From positions 4,432 to 68,431 of the forward strand of contig CAZZEX010000015.1 of NCBI GenBank assembly GCA_964653285.1: 64,000 nucleotides of DNA, written 5' to 3'. The notes under the pieces were generated by a model. That model did not search any database and was not told where the DNA came from. It was given only the letters and a program-made list of their open reading frames with translations. Made by a program: the position numbers and the translations under genes. Source of the DNA: CAZZEX01 sp964653285. Lineage in GTDB: Bacteria; Chloroflexota; Anaerolineae; B4-G1. Below, piece after piece: positions 50,150 through 59,076 of the stretch (positions are counted from its first letter, which is position 1; each line of letters starts with the position of its first letter).

Positions 50150-50202
50150 TTAGTTTGTTGCAACAACAAACAAATTATAACACAGAAATCCTCTCTTGTC
50201 AA
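50150..50202 (-). promoter_or_regulatory. Promoter and XylR-type operator of the rok gene
   Basis: On the minus strand TTGACA (50197-50202) and TATAAT (50174-50179) are 17 bp apart, both perfect. Directly downstream the dyad TTAGTTTGTTG-CAA-CAACAAACAAA (50150-50174) has one mismatch between arms and closely resembles the xyl operator of Bacillus. It supports autoregulation and xylose as signal. Confidence 0.75.
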
Positions 50203-50474
50203 TCCCCTCCCGCTTCCGTAGCGTCAGTTGTTCGCTCCTGCTCCATATCAGCCACGTGAGCCGAAATCGTGATGACGGGAATCGTCTGTGTCACAGCATC
50301 TCGCTTCAGGTGGGTCAAAGCCTGGTATCCATCCCCGGGGCGGGTCGTCGTCAGCGCCTCGTAGCCATCGGCAGCCACCAGAGGGGTAAAGCCAATTTGG
50401 CGCATCGTCGCTGCGAGAAGATTAGCTGTCTCCGGGTCATCCTCAACGACGAGCGCACGGCCCTGCCAGGTCAC
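50199..50474 (-). pseudogene. Response-regulator receiver domain with internal deletion
   Basis: The frame begins MTWQGRALVVEDDPETANLL and AADGYEAL, the start of a REC domain, but jumps to GYQALTHLKRDAVTQTIPVITISAH; the segment with the phosphorylated Asp is missing. It ends in the promoter region of the rok gene. It faces a winged-helix fragment on the other strand. Confidence 0.65.
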
Positions 50475-50489
50475 GACCAGATCGTCCTA

Positions 50490-50966
50490 TGTGGGCCGTC
50501 AAACGCGGCGGGACCCGGCAATTTCCCCCTCGATGATGCCCTGTACCAGCGAGCTCTCGTCCTCGGTCATCCCAGTCCAATAGATGAAGTAGGCGAAAAC
50601 CGTCTGGGCGAGCGTTGGGTCACCCTGCCTCCGATACAGTATTGCCTGCCGTTGACGCTGGCTGAGCGCGCCGGTGAAGTCATCGCCTGCCAGGAGCTGC
50701 TACGATTGGTCTGGGGATACGATGCCGGAGAGACCGAAGCCCGAGTCGCCACCCTGGAGGTGGTGCTGCGGCAGATCAGAGATTTGATCGCGGCCGGGCA
50801 AGAAGCGCGTCGCGCCGTAACGATGCTGGCGCAGGAGTCACCTCAGCATCGCTGGCGCAGCATCTGCCTGAACTGCCGCCACGTCTGGGCCAGCACGGGT
50901 TCGCTGGAACCGGTACTGTGTCCCAGGTGCAAAAGCAATCGTATTGCGGGTAGACAGGAAAAATGA
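50490..50966 (+). CDS. Winged-helix plus zinc-ribbon protein, start unclear
   Basis: The plus frame contains LTLAERAGEVIACQELLRLVWGYD, like the C-terminal winged helix of OmpR-type regulators, followed by a helix (TLEVVLRQIRDLIAAG) and a zinc ribbon, CLNCRHVW...LCPRCKSNRI. No good start codon is visible after the antisense REC fragment, so the N-terminus may be lost. The TGA at 50964 is ten bases before the MoxR start, so it may be the first gene of that module. Confidence 0.45.
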   Translation, partial: CGPSNAAGPGNFPLDDALYQRALVLGHPSPIDEVGENRLGERWVTLPPIQYCLPLTLAERAGEVIACQELLRLVWGYDAGETEARVATLEVVLRQIRDLIAAGQEARRAVTMLAQESPQHRWRSICLNCRHVWASTGSLEPVLCPRCKSNRIAGRQEK

Positions 50967-50976
50967 GGAGGCAAGA

Positions 50977-52003
50977 ATGCAAATGCAACAACTGATCGAT
51001 CAACTATGCGCAACCTACGTCGAGCGGTCTGAGACCATCGAACCGCTCGTGGCAGCGGTGATCACCCGCCGCCACGCCGTGCTCATCGGCCCGCCCGGCA
51101 CGGCCAAGTCGTCGCTGGTGCGTGACCTGGCGGCCGGACTGGGCGGCCTGCGCTTCTTCTCCTGGCTGCTGACCGAATTCAGCGTGCCGGAGGAGCTATT
51201 CGGCCCGCTGGACATCTCGGCACTGGAGCAGGGGCAGTACCGCCGCCTGACGACCAGCAAGCTGCCAGAAGCGGAGCTGGCCTTCATAGATGAGGTCTTC
51301 AAGGCCGGCCCCGCCATTCTGAACACGCTTCTGTCGGTGATGCAGGAGCGCTTGTTCTACAACGACGGGCAACCTACGCCGGTGCCGCTGGTCTCCCTCA
51401 TCGGAGCCTCCAACGAGACCCCCACTGGCGAGCAGGAACTGGAGGCCCTTCGACTGCGCTCAGGACAGGCCCTGTGGGACCGCTTCACCGTGCGGCTGCA
51501 GGTGGGCTACATCCAGGAGCCCGGCAACTTCGTGCAAATGCTCACAGGTTCAACGGGCAACGTGGCCCAGGCTCTCAGCCGCGCCGATCCTTCGACCAGG
51601 CTCCCCTCGGCTTCGCTCGGGACAGGCAGGACAGGCCCTATCTGGAGGCACGCCGGGTGCCCAGGAGACGCAACAGCTTCTCGAAGCCGTGGGCAGCCTG
51701 AGGGAAGCCCTGAAGAAGCTGGAGGGGCTGGAGGAACAGGTCTCTGGCCGGCCAAAGGCGGCGGCTGCGCTTGAGCGGACGCACGAGCGAGTGAAAGGCT
51801 GGCAGGCCGAGGTGCTGAAAGCGCTGGGGCAGCACGAGTACCACCCGGACTGGAGCAAGGCTACCGTCCGGGTGGGCAGTCACATACCGTCCAGGGCAGT
51901 GCAGGCGCTGATCGCTGCGTATGACCCCGCGCACCCCAGGGTCACGCCGCGCGAGGCGCTGGAACGCCTGGCTGTACTCAGAATACTGGAAACCCCGGTG
52001 TAG
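50977..52003 (+). pseudogene. MoxR-family AAA+ ATPase, disrupted by two repeat insertions
   Basis: ATG 50977 (GAGGAGG site) starts MQMQQLIDQL. Walker A GPPGTAKSSL, the MoxR loop LLTEFSVPEELFGPLD, Walker B AELAFIDEVFKAG and GASNETPTGEQELEAL are intact. Then eight extra residues RLRSGQAL precede WDRFTVRLQV: an in-frame short-repeat insertion (51447-51469). A second, longer copy at 51589-51634 breaks the frame; the C-terminal part (LLEAVGSLREALKKLEGLEEQV to RILETPV) continues in another frame to 52003. MoxR ATPases act with VWA proteins. Confidence 0.75.
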
Positions 52004-52030
52004 GCACGAGACAACTTGAGTCTGAAAGAC

Positions 52031-52068
52031 GCGGCAGGACGGCGACAACCGTCCTGCCGCGTTTGCAT
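52031..52068. repeat. 38-bp hairpin direct repeat, left copy
   Basis: GCGGCAGGACGG-CGACAA-CCGTCCTGCCGC followed by GTTTGCAT. It could be the terminator of the MoxR gene. The same 38 bp with one difference lies at 54403-54440, directly before the TOPRIM gene; the two copies bound a 2.3-kb insert. Confidence 0.75.
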
Positions 52069-52080
52069 ATCCCACGAAGG

Positions 52081-52470
52081 TCAGTCACTCCACGACAGAG
52101 CAATCTCTTGTTCCGCGTGAAGTCGCCACACGCGAAGCCCTCCCCGTGAAACGCGAATGACTGTGCCCATACGCTTCGCCTGTGTGTCGAATTCAGGATG
52201 TCGGAGCAAGCGGCGTACAAATGCGGCGGCTTCATACTGCCCAACAGCCATACAGACCAAGCAATACTGGGGATGGCACAGATTGCGCTCATAAAAGCCC
52301 AGGTCGCGTGTAAAGAAGGTCGGGCGGCGAAGGCTGCGCAAGAGCGGGATGATTTCGTCGTCTTGCATCCCTTTCCGTCCTACGTTATAACCAATCTGCC
52401 GAATTGGAACACGCCAACTGCGCAAGAACTGGCGCTGACTTGCGAGGATGTTCTCATCCAGGATATTCAC
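52081..52470 (-). CDS. PIN-like toxin (DUF5615 type)
   Basis: A 129-aa protein beginning MNILDENILASQRQFLRSW with the Asp of PIN-like folds, and RRPTFFTRDLGFYERNLCH, the second acidic site typical of Mut7-C/DUF5615 proteins that are paired with DUF433 antitoxins. A ribonuclease role is inferred from the fold. Its start overlaps the antitoxin gene by four bases. Confidence 0.7.
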   Translation of the reverse strand: MNILDENILASQRQFLRSWRVPIRQIGYNVGRKGMQDDEIIPLLRSLRRPTFFTRDLGFYERNLCHPQYCLVCMAVGQYEAAAFVRRLLRHPEFDTQAKRMGTVIRVSRGGLRVWRLHAEQEIALSWSD

Positions 52471-52721
52471 GCAGGCACCGGTTCCAGGATGTACTCGTGC
52501 ACGTGCTCAAGAAATGACTGACTGGCCAGACGGACAGCCTCGGTGATTGCCTCTTTGGTAATGCTGTTGTGCCACTCTTCGATAATGGTTTCCCAGGCCA
52601 TTCCACTGGCAACTTGTTCTAGCACGTCTGAGACAAAGATCCGTGTGCCACGAAACGTTGGCTTGCCGTGACAAATATTGGGATCAGTGACAATGTAGCG
52701 GCCTATCAGTTTCTTGTCCAT
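52467..52721 (-). CDS. DUF433 antitoxin
   Basis: An 84-aa protein: IGRYIVTDPNICHGKPTFRGTRIFVSDVLEQVASG is the DUF433 signature, a homeodomain-like helix-turn-helix. It is expected to neutralise the PIN-like partner encoded just downstream and to repress the operon. The pair lies within the insert between the 38-bp repeats. Confidence 0.85.
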   Translation of the reverse strand: MDKKLIGRYIVTDPNICHGKPTFRGTRIFVSDVLEQVASGMAWETIIEEWHNSITKEAITEAVRLASQSFLEHVHEYILEPVPA

Positions 52722-52848
52722 TCTGAGCCCTCCCTGTCTTCTTGCTGGCCTAATCTACCAACCTACCAACGTGCAAACAAATTATACTCCGATGCCCTGA
52801 GCGGGTCAAATCCGCCTTTGCGAGAATGGTTCGAGTTAGATCAGGCGA

Positions 52849-54297
52849 CTACCGGACACCACCCGCTGTCTGCAGATCGCGGTCCAGCCTATCCAGATCA
52901 ACCAGCAACGCACCGTGGTCCTGGGCGAGGAAGCGGGCCGCGTCGGTGAAACCGGCACGGGCGAAGAAGGCGTAGTGCACCGCCCATCCCTCACCGGTGG
53001 CATCAGTTAGATCCCGCAAGAGCCTGGGTGTCTTCTCTTCGAGCAGGTTGCGGATCACGTCCCGCCCCACTCGATCCGCCCCCCACTTGCACTCCCCCAG
53101 CAGAATAGCCCGCTCCCGCCAGTTCATCGCTACCACGTCGACCTGCACCCTGCGGCTCCAATGACTGCCCACATCCTGCGGCTCGAACGGCAATCTGCCC
53201 GCCCGACCCTGTTCGCCAACCCAGTGGCGGCTCAGTTCCTCGAACGCTGTCAATCCGACGAACGGTCGCAAGCCTTCCCGGATGAGCGGCAGCACTCGCT
53301 CGGGCCGGTAGGTCAACTCGTCGCGGAAGGGGGCGATGAAGCGGAAGTAGAAACGGAAGTAAGGATCGCTGATGTGATACCGCCCCCGCCGGGATCGTCG
53401 CCGTTGGCTCGGGGGGATGGTCACGGGCAACCGCCGCTCGACCAGGCGCAACTCCTGCAGACGGCCCAGGTAGGCCGATAGGTGGGTCCTCCCCACCAGT
53501 GCCGCGTTGGCGATTTCAGACATCGTGTGATGCCCTGCGCCGATGGCCTGGAGGATCGCCAGGTGAGCGCGAGGGTCACGGACCTCGTCGTAGAGCAGGA
53601 AGGTCGGTTCAGCGATGAACATGCTGCCTGGGGCCAGGATGACCTCCCGGATGTTGTCGCTGAGCGAGCGGGCCGGATTGAGCCACTCCAGGTAGGCGGG
53701 CACCCCACCCACCACCGCGTAGGCCGCCACCCGCTCCTCCGCCGGCCAGCCGGGCAGGAACTCGCGCAGGTCGGCGAAGGTCAGAGGCCGCAGGTGCCAC
53801 TGACCAGTCAGACGCCCGAAGAGCGGAGATTGGCGAGCCTGCAGCGTCTCCATCGCGTGGACGTGGGAACCACACAGGACGATGATCGTTTGTTGTGTCT
53901 TGAACTGCTGATCCCAGGCGTGTTGGAGCGACGAAAGCATCGCCGGGTCGGCCTCGGCACCGTAGGTGAACTCGTCCAGGATGAGAATGTGGCGGCGGTC
54001 GCCGAGGAAGGCAGCGATAGCCTGCCAGCAGTCAGCCCACGCATCGAAGGTAGGAGCCCGGGCTGGCTCGACCCCCATCACGCGGGCGAAGAGCTTGCGT
54101 CGTTGTAGAGGAGAGGGTTCCTTGTCAGCAGCCCAGTACGTATGGGGCAAGCCGGCGGCCTCGGCCCAATGGCGCAAGAGGACGGTTTTCCCCACCCGGC
54201 GGCGTCCGTAAAGGAGGACGAGTTGCGCTGTCGAGGGACGCTCACGCTCCAGTACGGAGTCCAGGAAGGCCAATTCCATCTGGCGGTTCACAAACAT
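52849..54297 (-). CDS. MNS-type ATPase with DUF234-like nuclease domain (third paralogue)
   Basis: A 482-aa protein with Walker A YGRRRVGKTVLL, Walker B ILILDEFTYGA, IIVLCGSHVHAM, a winged helix (MSEIANAALVGRTHLSAYLGRL) and the C-terminal motif VDVVAMNWRERAILLGECKWG of a PD-(D/E)xK-like fold. It is more diverged than the pair at 5553 and 15284 but has the same layout and length. A strong dyad lies just before the start. It belongs to the insert between the 38-bp repeats. Confidence 0.85.
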   Translation of the reverse strand: MFVNRQMELAFLDSVLERERPSTAQLVLLYGRRRVGKTVLLRHWAEAAGLPHTYWAADKEPSPLQRRKLFARVMGVEPARAPTFDAWADCWQAIAAFLGDRRHILILDEFTYGAEADPAMLSSLQHAWDQQFKTQQTIIVLCGSHVHAMETLQARQSPLFGRLTGQWHLRPLTFADLREFLPGWPAEERVAAYAVVGGVPAYLEWLNPARSLSDNIREVILAPGSMFIAEPTFLLYDEVRDPRAHLAILQAIGAGHHTMSEIANAALVGRTHLSAYLGRLQELRLVERRLPVTIPPSQRRRSRRGRYHISDPYFRFYFRFIAPFRDELTYRPERVLPLIREGLRPFVGLTAFEELSRHWVGEQGRAGRLPFEPQDVGSHWSRRVQVDVVAMNWRERAILLGECKWGADRVGRDVIRNLLEEKTPRLLRDLTDATGEGWAVHYAFFARAGFTDAARFLAQDHGALLVDLDRLDRDLQTAGGVR

Positions 54298-54320
54298 CGG
54301 TCGTCCTCCCTTTGGTCAAT

Positions 54321-54359
54321 TAAGGCACACGTAGATTAGTATAATCTGCACGTGCCTTA
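54321..54359. promoter_or_regulatory. Dyad operator before the third ATPase gene
   Basis: TAAGGCACACGTAGATTA (54321-54338) and TAATCTGCACGTGCCTTA (54342-54359) are inverted repeats with 14 of 18 positions matching, 24 bp before the ATG. The centre contains TATACT on the minus strand, so promoter and operator may overlap. Confidence 0.55.
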
Positions 54360-54402
54360 TCTTACCACGACCTGGGGGATAGGGCAAGAGAAGCAGAAGT
54401 CA

Positions 54403-54440
54403 GCGGCAGGACGGCGACAACTGTCCTGCCGCGTTTGCAT
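54403..54440. repeat. 38-bp hairpin direct repeat, right copy
   Basis: GCGGCAGGACGG-CGACAA-CTGTCCTGCCGC then GTTTGCAT; one base differs from the left copy at 52031-52068. It lies 18 bp before the TOPRIM start codon. Confidence 0.75.
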
Positions 54441-54458
54441 TTCAAGTGGAGGTGAAAC

Positions 54459-55072
54459 TTGACCCAAAAGACCATTCCATTTCTGGAAGAGAAGGCATAC
54501 TGCCCCTTCTACGCCGTTGACCCCGACTCAGGGCTAGTCGTGGCCTCGGTGCTGACCACGGCCCAGGAGCTGGGGCTGCGCGTCGCCACAATGGCGAGAC
54601 GTGGGAGTTCTTCGCTGGACGCATCACCTTCGTCGAGCGGAACCGTGCCGGGCGGGTGATCCACGTGGCCGGCCGGGCCGGCTCCAGCAAGGCGCAGGCC
54701 AAGTACCTGTTCCTGCCGGGGCTGCCCAAGCCGGTCTATGGCCTGGCACGGCTCGATCCCTCGCGCCCTGTGTTCGTGGTCGAGGGCATCTTCGACTACG
54801 TCACGCTGTGGCAGTGGGGCTACCAGGCCGTGGCTACGCTGGGAACTTCGATCAAGCCGCAGGACGCCCGCAGGTTGGCGCGGGCCGCGAAGGTGATATT
54901 TGTGCCCGACAGCGACGAGGCGGGAGAAGCAGCAGCCGCCCGATGGCGGGAAGTTGTGGGGCACGGCGTGGCGCTCCGTCTGCCCGAGGGTGTGGGGGAC
55001 GTGAACGACCTGGCGCGGCAGCCGGAAGGGGAAGCCATTTTCCACCACCTGGTGGAGGTGCTGGAAGAGTAA
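54459..55072 (+). pseudogene. TOPRIM-domain protein, copy 2, frameshifted
   Basis: A TTG at 54459 (GGAGG site) starts MTQKTIPFLEEKAYCPFYAV and continues to TTAQELGLRVAT; at about 54588 the similarity moves to the frame reading HNGETWEFFAGRITF, KYLFLPGLPKPVYGL, VFVVEGIFDYVTLW and VIFVPDSDEAGEAAA to 55072. The first 45 residues are those missing from copy 1. One frameshift separates the two halves. Confidence 0.75.
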
Positions 55073-55176
55073 CGGTGCCGAACAACAGGCGCACAGGATC
55101 GGCCTGTGGACATTGTACCCGAACCGCTACTGCCGGTGGCTGCACCGAATGAGTATCCCGCGCAAGGAGGCACTGA

Positions 55177-55722
55177 ATGGACACTTCGCCACTGGAACGT
55201 CTCCGCCGTCAGCACGCGGCGGGGCTTGGCGTGCCCGAAGACCGGGTTGAGCTGGTCCGGCTCGACCTGGACATCCTCAGCCGGATGGGCACGTTCGTGC
55301 GCATCTATGCCGGGGGACTCACCATCTTCTCCACGCGGGCGACGTGGGCGGAACTGGGCGTGCCGTAACAATCCGCCCGGCAATTGCGCTACCGCCGCCC
55401 TCCGAAGGACCTGGTCCCACGGGAGATCCCGGAGTGGTTCCGCAGTACCGCCCAGCGTGCCCGTGACGGGCTGAACGCGGCCGGCGTCGAGGTCGCTTTT
55501 CTGCACCCATACCGCTGGGTAGGGTACAGGGATTGGGCCGGTTGGCTAGCCGACTTTCAGCGCACCCAGGCAGAGTGGGAGACGTACCGCCGGGAGAAAG
55601 TGCTCGACCGCTACGACGAGTTGATGCAACTTCTGGTCGAGGACTTTCAGCAATCAGCACGAGAGACCCACGCCGACCAGGGTGGCCGCTGCGAAGACCA
55701 CAAAGGTGATGATCCCAGTTAG
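55177..55722 (+). pseudogene. 258-aa-family protein, copy 2, with nonsense codon and truncation
   Basis: ATG 55177 (AAGGAGG site) starts MDTSPLERLRRQHAAG and matches copy 1 at 26613. At codon 64 the CAA of copy 1 is TAA (55366-55368), which leaves 63 residues. The same frame continues after it with nearly identical sequence until about 55665, where similarity ends and the C-terminal 90 residues are missing. It is therefore inactive. Confidence 0.8.
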
Positions 55723-55786
55723 AGGTTATCAAGGGTCGCCGGAATTTCGTCAACTTGCCCCTCGCCGCACGACTTGTGAAGGATTC

Positions 55787-58700
55787 CTACTGACCTCTGG
55801 AACTGGTGACCGGCAAGACGACCACTTCCAGAGTCACCGGGCGACCCAGCCGCCCGCCCAACGCCGTGGCCGTGGCGTCAACCGTTGCTTGATCGAGAGG
55901 GCGAACCGAACGCATGGTGGCGACCACGACCACGCTACTTTTATCTGTCCGGTACTCGAACGCGCTCAGTTCTCCCCCCTGGGAGGCTACCTGCACCTCC
56001 AACACCTCTCGAATAGCCTGCCGTGCCGCTGTGTCTCGTTTGACACCGCCCATGATGACCGCCAGAGGGGTGGCGATCACCAGCAGCAGGAGAACGAGAC
56101 TGCTCAGCCTGCGCCAGATCTGCCGTTGCGTCTCCGGTCGCCATGCCTGGGGGTGAATGCCCAACAACATAAAGACGATTGCCCCGGCCAGACTGATGCT
56201 GCCGACGTTGGTGATGAAAAGCAGGAAAGCGCCGCCAGCAACCTGCGCATCCCCCAGCGATAGCCCCAGACCCACCACTGCCAGAGGGGGCATCAGCGCG
56301 ACGGCGATGGCCACTCCGGGCAAGGCGGAGCTGACATCCTTGCGGGCCAGGGCATACGCTCCGGCCATCCCCGAAGCCAGGGCCACGGCCAGATCGAGCA
56401 AGGTGGGCTGAGTGCGGGCCATAATCTCGCCGGTTAGTCCTTTGAAGGGCGAGAGGACGCCGATGAAAACGGCGATGATGATAGCCAACGCCACCCCCTT
56501 GACCCCTGCCTCAATGGAAAGCCGTATCAGTCGCACGTCGCTCAACACCAGCCCTAGCGAAAAGGCCAGGATGGGCGACATCAGCGGGGCGACGAGCATG
56601 GCCCCAACGACCACTGCCCCGCTGTTGAGAAGCAGACCCAAGGTGGCGATAATGCACGAAAGGACGACGAGCACAAAGTAGTTGGCGCCCGGATGTGCGC
56701 CGATGCTCATCACCTCGCGCAACTCTAGTTGCTCCTCGACGCTCAACCTGGGGAAGAGGTGGGACAGGCCGCGCACCAGTTTGCGGGCCCAGAACTCGGC
56801 CGGCCCGCCGTAGCGCCGGACTATGACGGCCGCCTTGGGCACGCGCGCGGCGATCTGTTGGGGGATGCTGCCGAAGACAAATTGGTCGAACAGCCCCTCC
56901 TCCGACGCCCCCAGCAGCACCAGGTCGTACCCCTTAGATTCCTCGACGATGCCCTCCACCACACTGTCGGCGATGACCACCCTCTGCTCGGGCGGGTGGC
57001 TGAACTCTAGCCCCGCCAGCGTCTGAGCGATGCGCCGCCGGTTCTCCTCCATTTGCTCAGGCGTGGCCCGCCCCAACTGCACGTAGAGCGCCGTTACCTG
57101 CGCACCATAGGCCTCCGACAGCAACATGGCCAACTGCGCCGCGATAGGGGCGTGCGGGCCGCCGGCCGTCGGTACCAGGACTTTGTTCACCCGTTCCCAT
57201 TCGCGCCCTTTGACGACCGTGACGTCGCACGGCGCATTGCGGATGACAGCGTCAATGACCGGCCCCATCGAAGCGCCGAAGGAGCGGGTGTAACCCCGCC
57301 AGCCCAGCAGGATCAGGTTCACCTTCTCCTCACGAGCCGTGTCCAGGATACCCTGGGTCACGCTGTGGGCCACGCGGGTCATGGTCTGGATGGCAAAACC
57401 CTCCGCCTGCGCCTGGGTCGTGGCCCGTTCTAACAACGCCCGCCCGGCCCTTGCCCGGTGACTCCCTTCTTCCAGCGGCACCTGGTCGGGCACGACCACT
57501 ACCTGCACGACCAGCACTTGGCCTGCCTGCCGGCGAGCCAATATCCCGGCCAGGCGTAGGAGCGTGCCGGCCGTGACCGGGTTGGCGATGGGCACCAACA
57601 CACGATAGCCCATCTCAGCCCGCCCCTCGGGCGACGGCTTGAAGACGGTGATCCCCTCCTGGGCCTCGATGTGCTGGCCTCGTGCATACAGCAGATAGAT
57701 GAGAGTTCCTACCCCCAGACAGGCGGCTGCCCAGGTCAGGTGAACCGGCACCCAGAGCAGACTTACGAGTACGTCCACAGCCAGGGTCAGGCCCGGCACC
57801 CAGGGATGGAAGGGCAAAGCGAAGGACGAGGGCCCCTGCTGCGGCCGGCGGAAGAGGGCCAGGTTGACACCCATCAGAACCAGCAAGTAGAGCAGGCCGG
57901 CCAGCCGGGCCAGGAAGTCGAGGGGCAGCAGGGTCAGTGGCAACAGGAGCAAGGCGACGAAACCAATTAGCAACGTTGGCGTCCTGAAGCGGGGTTGTGT
58001 CCGCCGCAGACCGGCCGGCCAGAAGCCGTCAACGCTCATCGAGTACATCTGGCGCACGACCATCATCAGCGCCCGGTCGAGGGCCAGGGCCAGGGCCAGA
58101 CCGCCCAGGACCAGAATGAATGGCCGCCCGGCCCCTCCGGCTACACTGGCTCCCATCAGGGCCAGGGGAACCTCGGAATTGGCCAGGGCTTGAGAGCCCA
58201 CCACGCCTACGGCTACGGCGACGATGGCCGCTCCGAGAGCGGCAGCCAGCGACGGCGACAGCAGCAGGGCGCGGGGAGCGTTGGTCGTCCGCTGGCGCAT
58301 CTCGCCCTGGAGGCCGGCCGTGATTTCCAGTCCCACGAAGGAGACCATCAACAGGGTTAGCGCCTGTCCCCAGTTCGGGCGGGCGACCGCGTAGTAGTGG
58401 GCGAGTCTGATGCGCGGTGCGGCCAGCATGGTGAACACCAGGAGTACGGCTATCAGGAGAGTGACGACCCGCCCACGCTGGCTCTCCTGCGTGCCCAGGC
58501 CGTTGTTGACGGCCAACAGAATCACGAGACCGGCCGCCCACGGCCAGACAGGGAGCGCCAGCCCGAGGTGGTCGTTCAGCAAAGTGACCACCTGGACGGC
58601 GAATCCCTGCGCCAGGAGGGCGCACACTCCCAGACCAGACAGAGTGAGTGTCCAGCCGGTGAGGAAGGCCAGCCACCCGCCCTGGGTCTCGCTGACCAGG

Positions 58701-58945
58701 GTGTAGGCCCCACCGGGGCGGGGGACGGTCACGGCTAACTCGACGTAGCCCAGGATGTTAGCCAGCAGCAGCAAGGCAGCCAGCAGATAGACCAATGGCG
58801 CCACAGGCCCGGCGGCGGCCACGGCTCCACCCGCCAACATAAAGATCAATAGGACGAGCATCACTCCCAGGCTGAGAGTGATTGTTTGCCACAAGCCCAA
58901 CTCGCGGCTGAAGCGGATTTCGCCCAGGAAATCTCGTTCGCTCAT
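55787..58945 (-). CDS. APC permease fused to two universal-stress domains and DUF389
   Basis: A 1,052-aa protein. Residues about 15-420 form an APC-superfamily amino acid permease with twelve helices (TVPRPGGAYTLVSETQGGW). Two USP-like domains follow at about 445-585 and 590-715 (MGYRVLVPIANPVTAGTLL, NLILLGWRGYTRSFGASMGPVIDAVI, VLVPTAGGPHAPIAAQL, LVLLGASEEGLFDQFVFGSI). From about 750 to 985 is a DUF389 membrane domain (GAMLVAPLMSPILAFSLGL, ALMPPLAVVGLGLSLGD). ATG 58945 (MSERDF, GAGGAGG site) is preferred. The function is unknown; nucleotide-dependent gating of transport is a reasonable guess. Confidence 0.85.
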   Translation of the reverse strand: MSERDFLGEIRFSRELGLWQTITLSLGVMLVLLIFMLAGGAVAAAGPVAPLVYLLAALLLLANILGYVELAVTVPRPGGAYTLVSETQGGWLAFLTGWTLTLSGLGVCALLAQGFAVQVVTLLNDHLGLALPVWPWAAGLVILLAVNNGLGTQESQRGRVVTLLIAVLLVFTMLAAPRIRLAHYYAVARPNWGQALTLLMVSFVGLEITAGLQGEMRQRTTNAPRALLLSPSLAAALGAAIVAVAVGVVGSQALANSEVPLALMGASVAGGAGRPFILVLGGLALALALDRALMMVVRQMYSMSVDGFWPAGLRRTQPRFRTPTLLIGFVALLLLPLTLLPLDFLARLAGLLYLLVLMGVNLALFRRPQQGPSSFALPFHPWVPGLTLAVDVLVSLLWVPVHLTWAAACLGVGTLIYLLYARGQHIEAQEGITVFKPSPEGRAEMGYRVLVPIANPVTAGTLLRLAGILARRQAGQVLVVQVVVVPDQVPLEEGSHRARAGRALLERATTQAQAEGFAIQTMTRVAHSVTQGILDTAREEKVNLILLGWRGYTRSFGASMGPVIDAVIRNAPCDVTVVKGREWERVNKVLVPTAGGPHAPIAAQLAMLLSEAYGAQVTALYVQLGRATPEQMEENRRRIAQTLAGLEFSHPPEQRVVIADSVVEGIVEESKGYDLVLLGASEEGLFDQFVFGSIPQQIAARVPKAAVIVRRYGGPAEFWARKLVRGLSHLFPRLSVEEQLELREVMSIGAHPGANYFVLVVLSCIIATLGLLLNSGAVVVGAMLVAPLMSPILAFSLGLVLSDVRLIRLSIEAGVKGVALAIIIAVFIGVLSPFKGLTGEIMARTQPTLLDLAVALASGMAGAYALARKDVSSALPGVAIAVALMPPLAVVGLGLSLGDAQVAGGAFLLFITNVGSISLAGAIVFMLLGIHPQAWRPETQRQIWRRLSSLVLLLLVIATPLAVIMGGVKRDTAARQAIREVLEVQVASQGGELSAFEYRTDKSSVVVVATMRSVRPLDQATVDATATALGGRLGRPVTLEVVVLPVTSSRGQ

Positions 58946-59076
58946 TGGTAATCCCTCCTCTGTGGTCATTCCCCACAGCAACACAGTGCCCGATCACAAT
59001 GACCGGGCACTGGTTCACAGCATCGTCGGCCCGCGCAGGGCCTCGGCGTCGGGAAGGGGAAGAGTTTGCCCACTCC

